A DNA stretch of 48,650 nucleotides from Eubacterium sp. (GTDB taxonomy: Bacteria; Bacillota; Clostridia; Lachnospirales; Lachnospiraceae), in assembly GCA_017459345.1 (NCBI GenBank), contig JAFUDC010000109.1, positions 1 to 48,650 of the forward strand, written 5' to 3'. Positions 25,752-33,293 of this stretch are shown here, piece after piece. The first letter of the stretch is position 1. Each line of letters starts with the position of its first letter. Both the position numbers and the translations under genes were made by a program. The notes beneath the pieces are model-generated. The model was not told where the DNA came from, ran no database searches, and saw only the letters and a list, made by a program, of their open reading frames with translations.

Positions 25752-26867
25752 ATGAAAAAAGTGATCAGAATGCCTGGTAAGTATATCCAGGGTGAAGGTG
25801 TTATCCAGGATGTGGGCGAATATGCAAAACCACTGGGAACAAAACCAGCCTTAGTATGGGGAAGCCATACCCGCGCTGCTGTCGCAGAGCCGGTTTTAGA
25901 GTCCCTGAAAAACCATGAAATCAATGAATATTTTGAGATTCATTTTAATGGGGAATCTTCTCATGAAGAGATCGCCCGCCTCCAGGAAGAAGCAAAATCC
26001 GCAGGCTGCGACTATGTCATCGGCTTCGGCGGCGGAAAAGCACTGGATTCCTCCAGAGCCATGGCAAGCAGGATGGGCGTGCGCTACATGATCGTTCCCA
26101 CCATCGCTTCCAATGATTCACCTACATCCGCCTGTGCAGTTTATTATAACGAAGAACACGAATGCATCGGCAATGAGATGTTTGCCTTCAACCCGGATGT
26201 TGTGCTTATCGATACAGGAATCATTGTCAAGGCTCCGGCCCGCTACATGGCTGCAGGAATCGGCGATGCTCTGGCTACATGGCTTGAGGCAAACTCTTCC
26301 TACAAGAACCGGGGTGCCGTATTTGCCGGCGGCGGCTCCACCATGACAGCACAGATGATGTCCAAGCTCTGCTTTGATACCATCATGGGCTATGGAAAAG
26401 AATGTATCGAAGCGGTGAAATGCAATGTCGTTACCGCGGCTGTGGAAAAAGTAGTGGAATCCACCACTCTTCTCTCCGGTATTGGCTGGGAGAGCGGCGG
26501 ACTGACCTGCGCCCATGCAGTGGCCAACTCCCTTCCGGTTCTTCACGAAACCCACGACTTCCTTCACGGGGAGAAGGTTTCCTTCGGTATCATTGTTCAG
26601 CTGATGCTGGATGAGGATATGACCCAGGAAGAGATCTACAGGATCGTTGACTTTGAGATTGATATGGGTCTTCCGGTGACCTTTGATGATCTTGGTCTCA
26701 AGGACCAGTCTTTAGAAAGAATGCAGAAGTTCGGCGAACATGCTGTTAAGAACGAGACCTACATCCAGACCATGTACTTCCCGGTAACCGCATCCTCCAT
26801 GGCCGGAGCCATGATGGCTGCCAACTCCTTAGGGAAGAGAAGAAAAGCCCTGAAAGGGATTAAATAA
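25752..26867 (+). CDS. gldA: Glycerol dehydrogenase-family (GldA-like) polyol dehydrogenase
   Basis: The 371-residue protein has the GldA length and motifs: GGGKALDSSRAMA at 93-105, PTIASNDSPTSACAV at 116-130, and zinc ligands D172 (GIGDALATW), H255 (CAHAVAN) and H272 (DFLHGEKVSFG). GldA enzymes oxidise glycerol to dihydroxyacetone with NAD and can run in reverse. Here the context (kinase plus aldolases) suggests oxidation of a polyol to the ketose that the kinase uses, or reduction of a dihydroxyacetone-like product. It is the last gene of the plus-strand operon and ends at a strong hairpin. Confidence 0.85.
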   Translation: MKKVIRMPGKYIQGEGVIQDVGEYAKPLGTKPALVWGSHTRAAVAEPVLESLKNHEINEYFEIHFNGESSHEEIARLQEEAKSAGCDYVIGFGGGKALDSSRAMASRMGVRYMIVPTIASNDSPTSACAVYYNEEHECIGNEMFAFNPDVVLIDTGIIVKAPARYMAAGIGDALATWLEANSSYKNRGAVFAGGGSTMTAQMMSKLCFDTIMGYGKECIEAVKCNVVTAAVEKVVESTTLLSGIGWESGGLTCAHAVANSLPVLHETHDFLHGEKVSFGIIVQLMLDEDMTQEEIYRIVDFEIDMGLPVTFDDLGLKDQSLERMQKFGEHAVKNETYIQTMYFPVTASSMAGAMMAANSLGKRRKALKGIK

Positions 26868-26886
26868 GCCATCCTGTGATAATACA

Positions 26887-26936
26887 GGCATAATAATAAC
26901 AGGGACTCCAGCAGGAGCCCCTGTTATTATTATGCC
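26887..26936. terminator. Bidirectional terminator, 23-bp stem
   Basis: Arms 26887-26909 and 26914-26936 pair with one mismatch around a four-base loop, with AATAATAA/TTATTATT blocks giving T-rich ends. It separates the GldA-like gene from the convergent PHP gene. Confidence 0.85.
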
Positions 26937-26974
26937 AAAAAGCTGCACAGTTCTGAGTAGTTACATATTATTAA

Positions 26975-27913
26975 TTATCGGTTCAGCATGGCCACAAGTC
27001 TTTCATTAGCCAGAAATTCTTCCATGCTGATACCGCAGTCCCCGATCTCTCTGGGGTTCTTCACACCCTTCTTGCCATCAGCATGATAATCAGACCCGCC
27101 TGAGATGAAGAGGCGGTCTCCGTAATACTGGATTACTTCATCCTTAATCTCTTTTTTTGACAGTTTTCCAAAGTAGCTGGTCTTATCATATGTGTAAGAA
27201 GCCTCGATTCCGTCAAGTCCTGCCTCAATCAGATGCTCGATAAAGACGGACCTATGTATGATCTTTCCTTTATAGGTAACCGGCTCGGTTACCAGGTAAG
27301 GATGGGCCATGATGACATAACCGCCGGTGCGGTGTGCCTCTTTGATTACTGTCACAGCATCCGGTTTTTCTCTCTTGATGGCCAGGTCTCTGGCTTCCTT
27401 GACATAGAGCTTGGCATCGCTCCAGGAATCAAAGTATCCTTTCCTTGCCATCAGCTCAAAAAGCATCTTCTTCTGTACCATACTCTCCGGAACCGGATGT
27501 CCGTCATTATCCAGGACCTCCTGCCAGTCCACAGGCATTCCTTTTTCGGTCAGCCTTTCTGCAAGCTTTTTATAGCTTCCCACCTTGCTCTTGATGGTAA
27601 AATCATCCAGTTCCTTAAAAAAGGGATCATCCCAGTCACAGCCGAAGCAGACCAGATGGGTGTCATCAATCCAGGTCTCGCAGGAGACCTCGATTCCCAG
27701 CATGACCTCAACGCCCTGCTCCCTGGCCCATTCCTGGATGTCTCTCTCTACTCCGTCAATAGTCACCGTCCTGGGCGGAATCACATCGTGGTCCGTGATG
27801 GCACAGACCTTGACGCCCCGCTCCTTTGCATGGAGGATAAACTCCTCCGGTGTGTCACTTCCGTCTGACCTTGTGGTGTGTCCGTGTAAATCCACCTCAT
27901 GATTTGCTAACAT
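26975..27913 (-). CDS. PHP-domain phosphoesterase
   Basis: The 312-residue protein has PHP metal-binding motifs in order: VDLHGHTTRSDG (H10, H12, D17), AITDHD near residue 40, GIEVSC, AHPYL, and SGGSDYHADGKKG near residue 275. PHP proteins are phosphoesterases, including nucleotide and histidinol phosphatases and TrpH-like enzymes. It follows the class II aldolase gene after 128 bases in the same direction and is probably in its operon. A role in dephosphorylating a pathway intermediate is possible but unproven. The SD AGGAGG is seven bases before the ATG. Confidence 0.82.
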   Translation of the reverse strand: MLANHEVDLHGHTTRSDGSDTPEEFILHAKERGVKVCAITDHDVIPPRTVTIDGVERDIQEWAREQGVEVMLGIEVSCETWIDDTHLVCFGCDWDDPFFKELDDFTIKSKVGSYKKLAERLTEKGMPVDWQEVLDNDGHPVPESMVQKKMLFELMARKGYFDSWSDAKLYVKEARDLAIKREKPDAVTVIKEAHRTGGYVIMAHPYLVTEPVTYKGKIIHRSVFIEHLIEAGLDGIEASYTYDKTSYFGKLSKKEIKDEVIQYYGDRLFISGGSDYHADGKKGVKNPREIGDCGISMEEFLANERLVAMLNR

Positions 27914-27936
27914 TTTCCATCCTCCTATCTCCCCTG

Positions 27937-27968
27937 TTCAATTGTAATCGCCTTGGCAATTGCACGCG
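27937..27968 (-). repeat. Second copy of the CAATxGCCAAGGCGATTAC repeat
   Basis: Read on the minus strand, 29 of 32 bases match 23361-23392. The core AATxGCC/GGCGATT is itself nearly palindromic. It lies inside the aldolase-PHP spacer, upstream of the PHP SD, much as the first copy lies upstream of the second deoC-like gene. Confidence 0.6.
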
Positions 27969-28041
27969 ATTTGCGCGACGCATCGATGTGTCTTCCTTAA
28001 TATCTGTGTGGAACAAACTTTTTTCTGACAGAGGAAATCCA

Positions 28042-28887
28042 TCAAAATTCATCCTTTAATCCTGAGAATACTGCAAGATGCTTCTTGACCACATCCTTCA
28101 CGGCCTCAAATACCTTCGTATCAAATGGGATCGGTGCATATTTCTCTCCGGACTCCACAAGCTCTCTTGTGGTATCCAGATAGGCATTCTTCACGATTGT
28201 TGATATATTCACCTTCCTGCCGCCAAGCTTGATCAGCTTGATGAATGTCTCTGCAGACAGACCGGAGCCGCCATGAATTACAACCGGAGTATCTTCCTTG
28301 CCAAGCTGTTCCACAAGGTCGAAGTCCAGTTTTGGCACACCATGATATACACCGTGGGCGGTGCCGATGGCCGGAGCGATGGCATCCACATCGGAACCCT
28401 TGATAAATGTCATGGTCTCATCGTAGCCAGCCTTGACTTCGTCCGAAGCTGAGATTTCTTCTTCCACACCGGAAATAATACCGATCTCACCCTCGATGGC
28501 AACACCCTTTGCATGGGCATAATCAGCAACTTCCTTTGTATTGGCGATATTCTCCTCCAGAGGAAGGTGGGAGAAATCCATCATAACGGAATCCCATCCT
28601 GCATCCACACAGGCCTTGCCAAGCTCGATGCTTCGGCAATGATCAAGGTGAATACTAACTATAATCCCCGCATCCTTTCTTGCCGCATCGATCATGGCGT
28701 ATAACTTCTCTGCCCCAAAATGCTCTACCGTTCCGGCGGAAGTCTGCAGGATCAGATTCACACCCAGCTCTTTAGCCGCCTGGATGGCTGCATCGGCAGT
28801 AAGATAATTGAAAATGTTAACCGCACCCACTGCAATCTTCTTCTCTTCTGCATCTTTAAGAACCTTTAAAAATCTGTTATCTGTCAT
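28042..28887 (-). CDS. Class II (zinc) ketose-bisphosphate aldolase
   Basis: The 281-residue protein is a class II fructose/tagatose-bisphosphate aldolase homologue. It has the catalytic Asp and zinc His in IHLDH (D82, H83), EGEIGIISGVEE at 132-143, the second zinc ligand H178 in GTAHGVYHG, H205 in VIHGGSG, and the phosphate-binding KVNIST at 225-230. These enzymes split ketose 1,6-bisphosphates or a related ketose phosphate to DHAP and an aldehyde. The gene is led by a promoter with a GntR-type operator in its spacer and is followed by the PHP gene. GatY/KbaY, FbaA and DHAP-dependent variants cannot be separated by eye. Confidence 0.85.
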   Translation of the reverse strand: MTDNRFLKVLKDAEEKKIAVGAVNIFNYLTADAAIQAAKELGVNLILQTSAGTVEHFGAEKLYAMIDAARKDAGIIVSIHLDHCRSIELGKACVDAGWDSVMMDFSHLPLEENIANTKEVADYAHAKGVAIEGEIGIISGVEEEISASDEVKAGYDETMTFIKGSDVDAIAPAIGTAHGVYHGVPKLDFDLVEQLGKEDTPVVIHGGSGLSAETFIKLIKLGGRKVNISTIVKNAYLDTTRELVESGEKYAPIPFDTKVFEAVKDVVKKHLAVFSGLKDEF

Positions 28888-28961
28888 TGTAATATCCTCC
28901 TTATTTATCTCACGATTGATTATAAGTGCTTAATATGGCTTAGTTTTCATTTGTTATCTTA

Positions 28962-28990
28962 AGTGTATCATACTTGTATATACATGTCAA
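28962..28990 (-). promoter_or_regulatory. Class II aldolase promoter with embedded GntR operator
   Basis: On the minus strand, TTGACA (28990-28985), a 17-nt spacer and TACACT (28967-28962) form a promoter. The operator ACTTGTATATACATGT (28972-28987) lies within the spacer and touches the -35 box. Binding there would block RNA polymerase, so the site predicts repression. Confidence 0.75.
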
Positions 28991-29071
28991 CACTATTTTT
29001 GTTTTTTATATATTTTATGATTCTGATTATTGAAGTTTGATTGAACAATGAGGAATAAGAATCAATAAAAA

Positions 29072-29119
29072 ACACTGCTTTCTCCGGAAGTGTCTGTACA
29101 ACTCCCCTGAAAACAGTGT
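29072..29119 (-). terminator. Terminator of the gntR gene
   Basis: On the minus strand an ACACTG-TTTTC arm (29119-29109) pairs with GAAAG-CAGTGT (29082-29072), and TTTTTTATT follows. It lies directly downstream of the GntR gene. Confidence 0.65.
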
Positions 29120-29138
29120 CTGGTTCTAATACTTAGAT

Positions 29139-29873
29139 TTATTCATAATTCAGCCGAATCTTGAATTTATCCCCCCGGAATATTACCTTGGTATACTCAT
29201 AAGGCCTGTCCTCCTCTGAGAACAGTTCATCCTTCAGCAGCAGGAGCGGGTGTCCCTTGTCAACATTCAGCAAGGATGCCTCCTCCTTATCCGCCGCAAC
29301 AGACTCCAGGGTTTCTGAAACCCGCTTTCTCTGCAGGCCATAGTTCTGATTCATGATAACACAAAGCTGCTCCTTCTCAAGAAGCTCCGGGGTAAGCCCC
29401 TGGCTATATCTTTGCGGGATATAGGAGACATGAATACTGACGGGACCATCCTTGATGGAACGCACTCTTTTGATCATGAAAACCGGGGTGCCTTCCTCCA
29501 GATTCAGATGCTTTGCAACATTATGGTCACAGGCAACCTCTCTGCACTCTATGGTTTTGGTGGAAACCTCGTAGCCCATCTGTTCCAGCTGTTCTCTGAC
29601 TCCCACATAATAGAGACTCTGAGCCTCTATCTTCTGCTGTGTCACATAGGTGCCCTTCCCCTGAACCCGGTAAAGCTTATCTTCCTTGACCAGATCAAGG
29701 AGAACCGACCGTACAGTCATCCGGCTAAGCCCATACTGGGCACTGAGCTGATTCTCCGACGGGATCTTATCATCCGGCTTCCACTCACCGGAGCTGATCT
29801 TCTCCTCAACTATGTCACGGAATTGCTGATATAGTGGTTTGGGGTTATTTCTATCTAATGGAAACTCCTGCAT
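29139..29873 (-). CDS. GntR-family (HutC subfamily) transcriptional regulator
   Basis: The 244-residue protein has an N-terminal winged helix (PLYQQFRDIVEEKI; IPSENQLSAQYGLSRMTVR; YRVQGKGTYV) and a C-terminal UTRA ligand-binding domain, from about residue 90, of the HutC subfamily. Members such as TreR and NagR bind TTGTATATACAA-type or related sites and release DNA on binding sugar phosphates. Three TTGTATATACA sites lie at the promoters of the flanking carbohydrate operons, and a weaker one (CTGTATAGACA, 30026-30040) lies upstream of this gene. It is therefore the likely regulator of the whole block, including itself. Confidence 0.88.
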   Translation of the reverse strand: MQEFPLDRNNPKPLYQQFRDIVEEKISSGEWKPDDKIPSENQLSAQYGLSRMTVRSVLLDLVKEDKLYRVQGKGTYVTQQKIEAQSLYYVGVREQLEQMGYEVSTKTIECREVACDHNVAKHLNLEEGTPVFMIKRVRSIKDGPVSIHVSYIPQRYSQGLTPELLEKEQLCVIMNQNYGLQRKRVSETLESVAADKEEASLLNVDKGHPLLLLKDELFSEEDRPYEYTKVIFRGDKFKIRLNYE

Positions 29874-29913
29874 AGCTCTCTCCTTTATAAACGCAAGTTA
29901 TTATCTACTTAAA

Positions 29914-29976
29914 TTGTCGGGTGCCCGATTTGGCATCGGTTCCTGGGCAGCACTCACGGACGTAATAGACTCCTTT
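29914..29976 (-). repeat. Dispersed hairpin repeat, copy C
   Basis: TTGTCGGGTGCCCGATTTGGC matches copy B closely at one end, and CACGGACG-AAT-GACTCCTT matches copy A at the other. The hairpin is less perfect here. It lies in the leader region of the GntR gene. Confidence 0.5.
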
Positions 29977-30025
29977 TATCTATTCGTAATATTTATATTT
30001 CATCCTATCCTGTCATAAACAAAAA

Positions 30026-30040
30026 ACCTGTATAGACAAG
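30026..30040. promoter_or_regulatory. Weak GntR-type operator upstream of gntR
   Basis: ACCTGTATAGACAAG keeps most positions of ACTTGTATATACATG. It lies about 150 bases before the gntR start and could give autoregulation. Confidence 0.4.
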
Positions 30041-30089
30041 ATAACTCATAATTTATTATACTTACAATGAAATCATTTGTCAAGAAAAT

Positions 30090-30137
30090 AACAGGCGGAA
30101 GGAAAAGGGCCGGTATGGTCCTTTTCCTTCCGTCTGT
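30090..30137 (-). terminator. Terminator of the transaldolase-transketolase operon
   Basis: A 22-bp stem (30090-30111 / 30117-30137) with two G-U-compatible pairs and a five-base loop follows the transketolase C-subunit gene. The GGAAGGAAAAGGGCC arm is almost the same as in the terminator at 15860-15904. Confidence 0.8.
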
Positions 30138-30152
30138 TAGTGATTAATAGAG

Positions 30153-31088
30153 TTATCCCACATACTCCTTTACAGATTCGGCAATTCCCTTTGCATCCAG
30201 CTTGTAATAAGCCAAAAGCTCACTGTAATTGCTGCTTGTTGTGGCATAGATATTCGGGATACCTAGACGTTTTACTGTCACGTCCTTCATGTCACTTAAG
30301 ACTTCTGTGACCATGGAACCCATACCGCCATTCACATAGTGTTCTTCCACCGTCACTACCTTTTTGGTCTGGCTGGCACTGGTACGAATCAGTTCTTCAT
30401 CAAGAGGGAGTACGGTGGGAAGGCCGATGATCTTTGAATGGATGCCGGCTTCCTCTAAGATCTTGCTGGCCTCAAGTACATCCTTGGTGCAGGATCCGGT
30501 GGAGATGATGGTCACATCCTCACCCTCTTCCAGGATAGTTCCCTTTCCGATTTCGAAGGGTCTTCTCTCAAAGAGCTGCGGGATCTTGGGGTTACCTATT
30601 CTCATATAGACAGGGCCTTCGTACTCAATCATGGCTTTGACCGCTTCTTCAATCTCAACGCCATCCTGGGGAGCAAGGATAGTCATACCGGGAATCAGGC
30701 GCATAAGGCCAAAGTCATCAAGGCTCTGATGGGTTACACCCAGGTCAGAGTAAGTGATACCGCAGTTTCTGCCCACAATCTTAACGTTCTGCTTCATATA
30801 GCCCGTATCATTTCTCACCATCTCATAGGGACGGGCTGTCACGAAGGGAGCGATGGCACAGAATACCGGAATCTTACCCGTGGTTGCCATACCGGCTGCC
30901 ATGCCGACTGCGCCCTGTTCCATGATGCCGCACTCAAAATATCTTTCCGGGAACTGCTCGATAAAGTCAGCAAAGCCGGAGCTCTTTCCGCTGTCAGCTG
31001 AGAATACAACGACCTTATCGTTGGTCTTTGCCACATCCGTCACTGCTTTTCCAAATGTTTTTCTTGGATCCATCAAATCACCGATCAT
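30153..31088 (-). CDS. Transketolase, C-terminal subunit
   Basis: The 311-residue protein carries the pyrimidine-binding and C-terminal domains of a split transketolase. FECGIMEQGAVGMAAGMA provides the conserved cofactor-activating Glu, and DLGVTHQSLDDFGLMR and a late IGLPTVLPLDEE segment follow. It begins one base inside the stop of the N-subunit gene (TAATG), so the two are translationally coupled and form a heteromeric enzyme. It would transfer two-carbon ketol units between sugar phosphates. The split form is common in Clostridia and archaea. It is the last gene of the GntR-site operon. Confidence 0.9.
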   Translation of the reverse strand: MIGDLMDPRKTFGKAVTDVAKTNDKVVVFSADSGKSSGFADFIEQFPERYFECGIMEQGAVGMAAGMATTGKIPVFCAIAPFVTARPYEMVRNDTGYMKQNVKIVGRNCGITYSDLGVTHQSLDDFGLMRLIPGMTILAPQDGVEIEEAVKAMIEYEGPVYMRIGNPKIPQLFERRPFEIGKGTILEEGEDVTIISTGSCTKDVLEASKILEEAGIHSKIIGLPTVLPLDEELIRTSASQTKKVVTVEEHYVNGGMGSMVTEVLSDMKDVTVKRLGIPNIYATTSSNYSELLAYYKLDAKGIAESVKEYVG

Positions 31089-31945
31089 TATCCCAGCACC
31101 TCCTTGGTAAGTCTGTCCACTTCTTCCTGCATCTCTTTTTCTGCCTGGTCCAAAAGCTCCGGCGTTGCATTCCAGAAATGGAAGCCTGCCTGATTCTCTC
31201 CGAAAGATAATCCTTTTGCCTTTACTGTTGAGCAGAGGATCATGGTTGGCTTGCCTCTTTCCTCCGGAATGGAATCAAGGGCATACAGTATCTGATCCAT
31301 ATCATTGCCGTCGATGTATTTCACTGCCCAGCCGAAGGATTTGAATTTCTCATCGACGGGTCTCATATCCATAACTTTCGTTACGTCACCGCTAATCTGC
31401 AGGCCATTGTTATCCACAAATACCACCAGGTTGTCAAGGCCGAACTTTGCAGCTGCTGCCGCCGCTTCCCAGTTGGAACCTTCCGGCAGCTCGCCATCTC
31501 CTGTGATGGCATAAACCTTATAGTCCTTCTTATCAAGCTTTGCGCTCATGGCCATACCGGCAGCGATGGATAATCCATGACCGAGAGCCCCTGTATTGGC
31601 CTCCACGCCTGGAAGCTTATGCATATCCGGATGTCCCGGAATTTTGGATGCCAGCTTGCCATAGGTATCAAGGATTTCTTTATCAAAGAAGCCTCTCTCT
31701 GCAAGAACCGCATACTGGGCAAGGCATTTATGACCGGCGGAAAGGAGAAAGCGATCGCGGTCCTCCATCTTAGGGTTCTCCGGATCAACATTCATGGTAT
31801 CAAAGTATAATGCAGTCACTATATCCAGGGCGGATAAAGCACCACCCACATGTCCATGTCCGCCTGCTCTTACCATACGCAGGACATTCTGTCTGCACTT
31901 AGCAGCCGTAAGCTTCAGGCTGGCTGTCCTTTTTTTATCTGCCAT
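31088..31945 (-). CDS. Transketolase, N-terminal (thiamine diphosphate-binding) subunit
   Basis: The start is set at 31945 (MADKKRTASLKL), with AAAGAGG nine bases upstream; the open frame extends to 32014 and would overlap the transaldolase gene. The 285-residue protein has the thiamine diphosphate motif GDGELPEGSNWEAAAAAAKF-x-FVDNN. It also has GGHGHVGGALSALDIVTALYF and LGHGLSIAAGMA blocks of transketolase N-domains. It pairs with the downstream C subunit. With the transaldolase gene 46 bases upstream it makes a compact non-oxidative pentose-phosphate module, or a dedicated ketol-transfer step in the local pathway. Confidence 0.9.
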   Translation of the reverse strand: MADKKRTASLKLTAAKCRQNVLRMVRAGGHGHVGGALSALDIVTALYFDTMNVDPENPKMEDRDRFLLSAGHKCLAQYAVLAERGFFDKEILDTYGKLASKIPGHPDMHKLPGVEANTGALGHGLSIAAGMAMSAKLDKKDYKVYAITGDGELPEGSNWEAAAAAAKFGLDNLVVFVDNNGLQISGDVTKVMDMRPVDEKFKSFGWAVKYIDGNDMDQILYALDSIPEERGKPTMILCSTVKAKGLSFGENQAGFHFWNATPELLDQAEKEMQEEVDRLTKEVLG

Positions 31946-31991
31946 TTTTATAACCTCTTTTCTTGTTGATGACTGGCTCTCAAAGCATTCA

Positions 31992-33293
31992 TCAGCTCTG
32001 GCCGTTAGCTGCATTCATAAATCTTCTCTGATAGCTGATTACCTGGTTGGTAGATGTAAATCTTGCCAGATAGTTGGGTTCAGCTGTGATGACAACCTTC
32101 TTGTTCATATCCTGGAATTCCTCCTCGGCAAGCAGCTTGTCGATATCCGGATAGTTATAAGGTCCTTCCATGGAGCAAACGATGAGACGGGTGTCCTTTA
32201 AGTTGCTGTTCCTCAGGACTCTTAAGTTATGGCGCATGCCGTCAAGGCCGTCGCTGCCCTGGGCATCATTAAAGTGACGATACTTAATAAGGTCTTTGCC
32301 AAACTTCAGGACTTCTGCAAGTGCCATGTCCCTATCAGACTCTGTATAATAATCATTGGCAATGAGATAATCTCTTAAGTTCTCCAGAACGGCGGTATCA
32401 TTGGATGCCTCATACTGACTCAGATACTTCTGGATGTTGGTGGACTGGACCAGACGGTGTCTTAAGAAGGTATTGATGAAGTAAGGTCTTGCCTGCAATG
32501 CCATCAGGGTCTGGAAGGGCTCAAACATCAGGGTGAAGTTCACTCTGTAGCCTTCCTGCTGCAGCTTCAATGCCAGGTTATGTCCCACCAGGGCCTTCCC
32601 TGTCTCTACCTGGTCCGGTCTCTTGTCAAGCTTCTTGTTTCCGGTGAGGAGCTGGCCTACGTTCTCTGCTGTGACCGGTCCCACATGGGGAACCTTCACA
32701 ACCAGACGGTACTTGGAGAACATCTCCTCAAATTTCTTAACCTCTTCCAGGATCTTGTTGAAGTCTTTCTCAAATGGGTTATTCAGCTCCACGCTGATAT
32801 CGCAGCCAGGGCCTAAGATCCTGGCGATCTCAGCCATAACCTCGTCACGGGTCTTATACTTATTGCCCACATTTGCCTTGGGGTTGTTGATGAAAAGATC
32901 ATAAATGATACCGGGATTGCAGGTCAGGTTGGAAATCAGAGGACTGATGGGCTCTACCTCATACGGGTTTGCGCTGTCTGCGGAGAAAAGCACGTTGGTC
33001 GGACGCTCGATCCCGTTCCTGTCATAGGAGATATCACGAACCAGGTCCACTCTTAACACCTGGTCTTTATCCAGTGTCAGCTCTCTCCTAAATCCTGCAG
33101 GGGTCTCCCCCTCAGGAGTGTTAAATGTATTGATAACATCCTTAAACTGGTCTGTAACACCAACATACTTTGCCACGGAGGAAAGATCCTTATAATCCTC
33201 CATGCTCACCGGCATGTTTTTCACACGTTCTACAAGGCTTTCTTCGCCTCTTACCGTTTCCAGTCCAAGAGAGTTTACATTCACGTTAATCAT
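31992..33293 (-). CDS. Transaldolase-family protein, long form
   Basis: At 433 residues this is well above the usual 215-320 of transaldolases, but the family motifs are present: FSADSANP with D106, SNLTCNPGIIYDLF (TTNP-like block), the Schiff-base Lys K200 in VVKVPHVGP, and GYRVNFTLMFEPFQTLMAL. The extra residues are mainly at the N-terminus (about 1-95) and in the C-terminal third. It would transfer dihydroxyacetone units. It is first in an operon with split transketolase behind a promoter carrying a GntR operator. The length and divergence suggest a specialised substrate. Confidence 0.75.
   Translation of the reverse strand: MINVNVNSLGLETVRGEESLVERVKNMPVSMEDYKDLSSVAKYVGVTDQFKDVINTFNTPEGETPAGFRRELTLDKDQVLRVDLVRDISYDRNGIERPTNVLFSADSANPYEVEPISPLISNLTCNPGIIYDLFINNPKANVGNKYKTRDEVMAEIARILGPGCDISVELNNPFEKDFNKILEEVKKFEEMFSKYRLVVKVPHVGPVTAENVGQLLTGNKKLDKRPDQVETGKALVGHNLALKLQQEGYRVNFTLMFEPFQTLMALQARPYFINTFLRHRLVQSTNIQKYLSQYEASNDTAVLENLRDYLIANDYYTESDRDMALAEVLKFGKDLIKYRHFNDAQGSDGLDGMRHNLRVLRNSNLKDTRLIVCSMEGPYNYPDIDKLLAEEEFQDMNKKVVITAEPNYLARFTSTNQVISYQRRFMNAANGQS

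Noticed and set aside
22495-26867. Autoinducer-2 (lsr) operon interpretation
   Set aside because: lsr systems combine an FGGY kinase, a DeoC-family aldolase and a RhaS-like transporter, but the kinase here reads as xylulokinase-like, there are two DERA-type aldolases, no lsrG or lsrR is present, and the transporter is 17 kb away under another regulator.
30153-33293. Sulfoquinovose (sulfo-transaldolase or sulfo-transketolase) pathway
   Set aside because: Those clusters contain a sulfoquinovosidase, isomerase and sulfolactaldehyde enzyme; none is present here.
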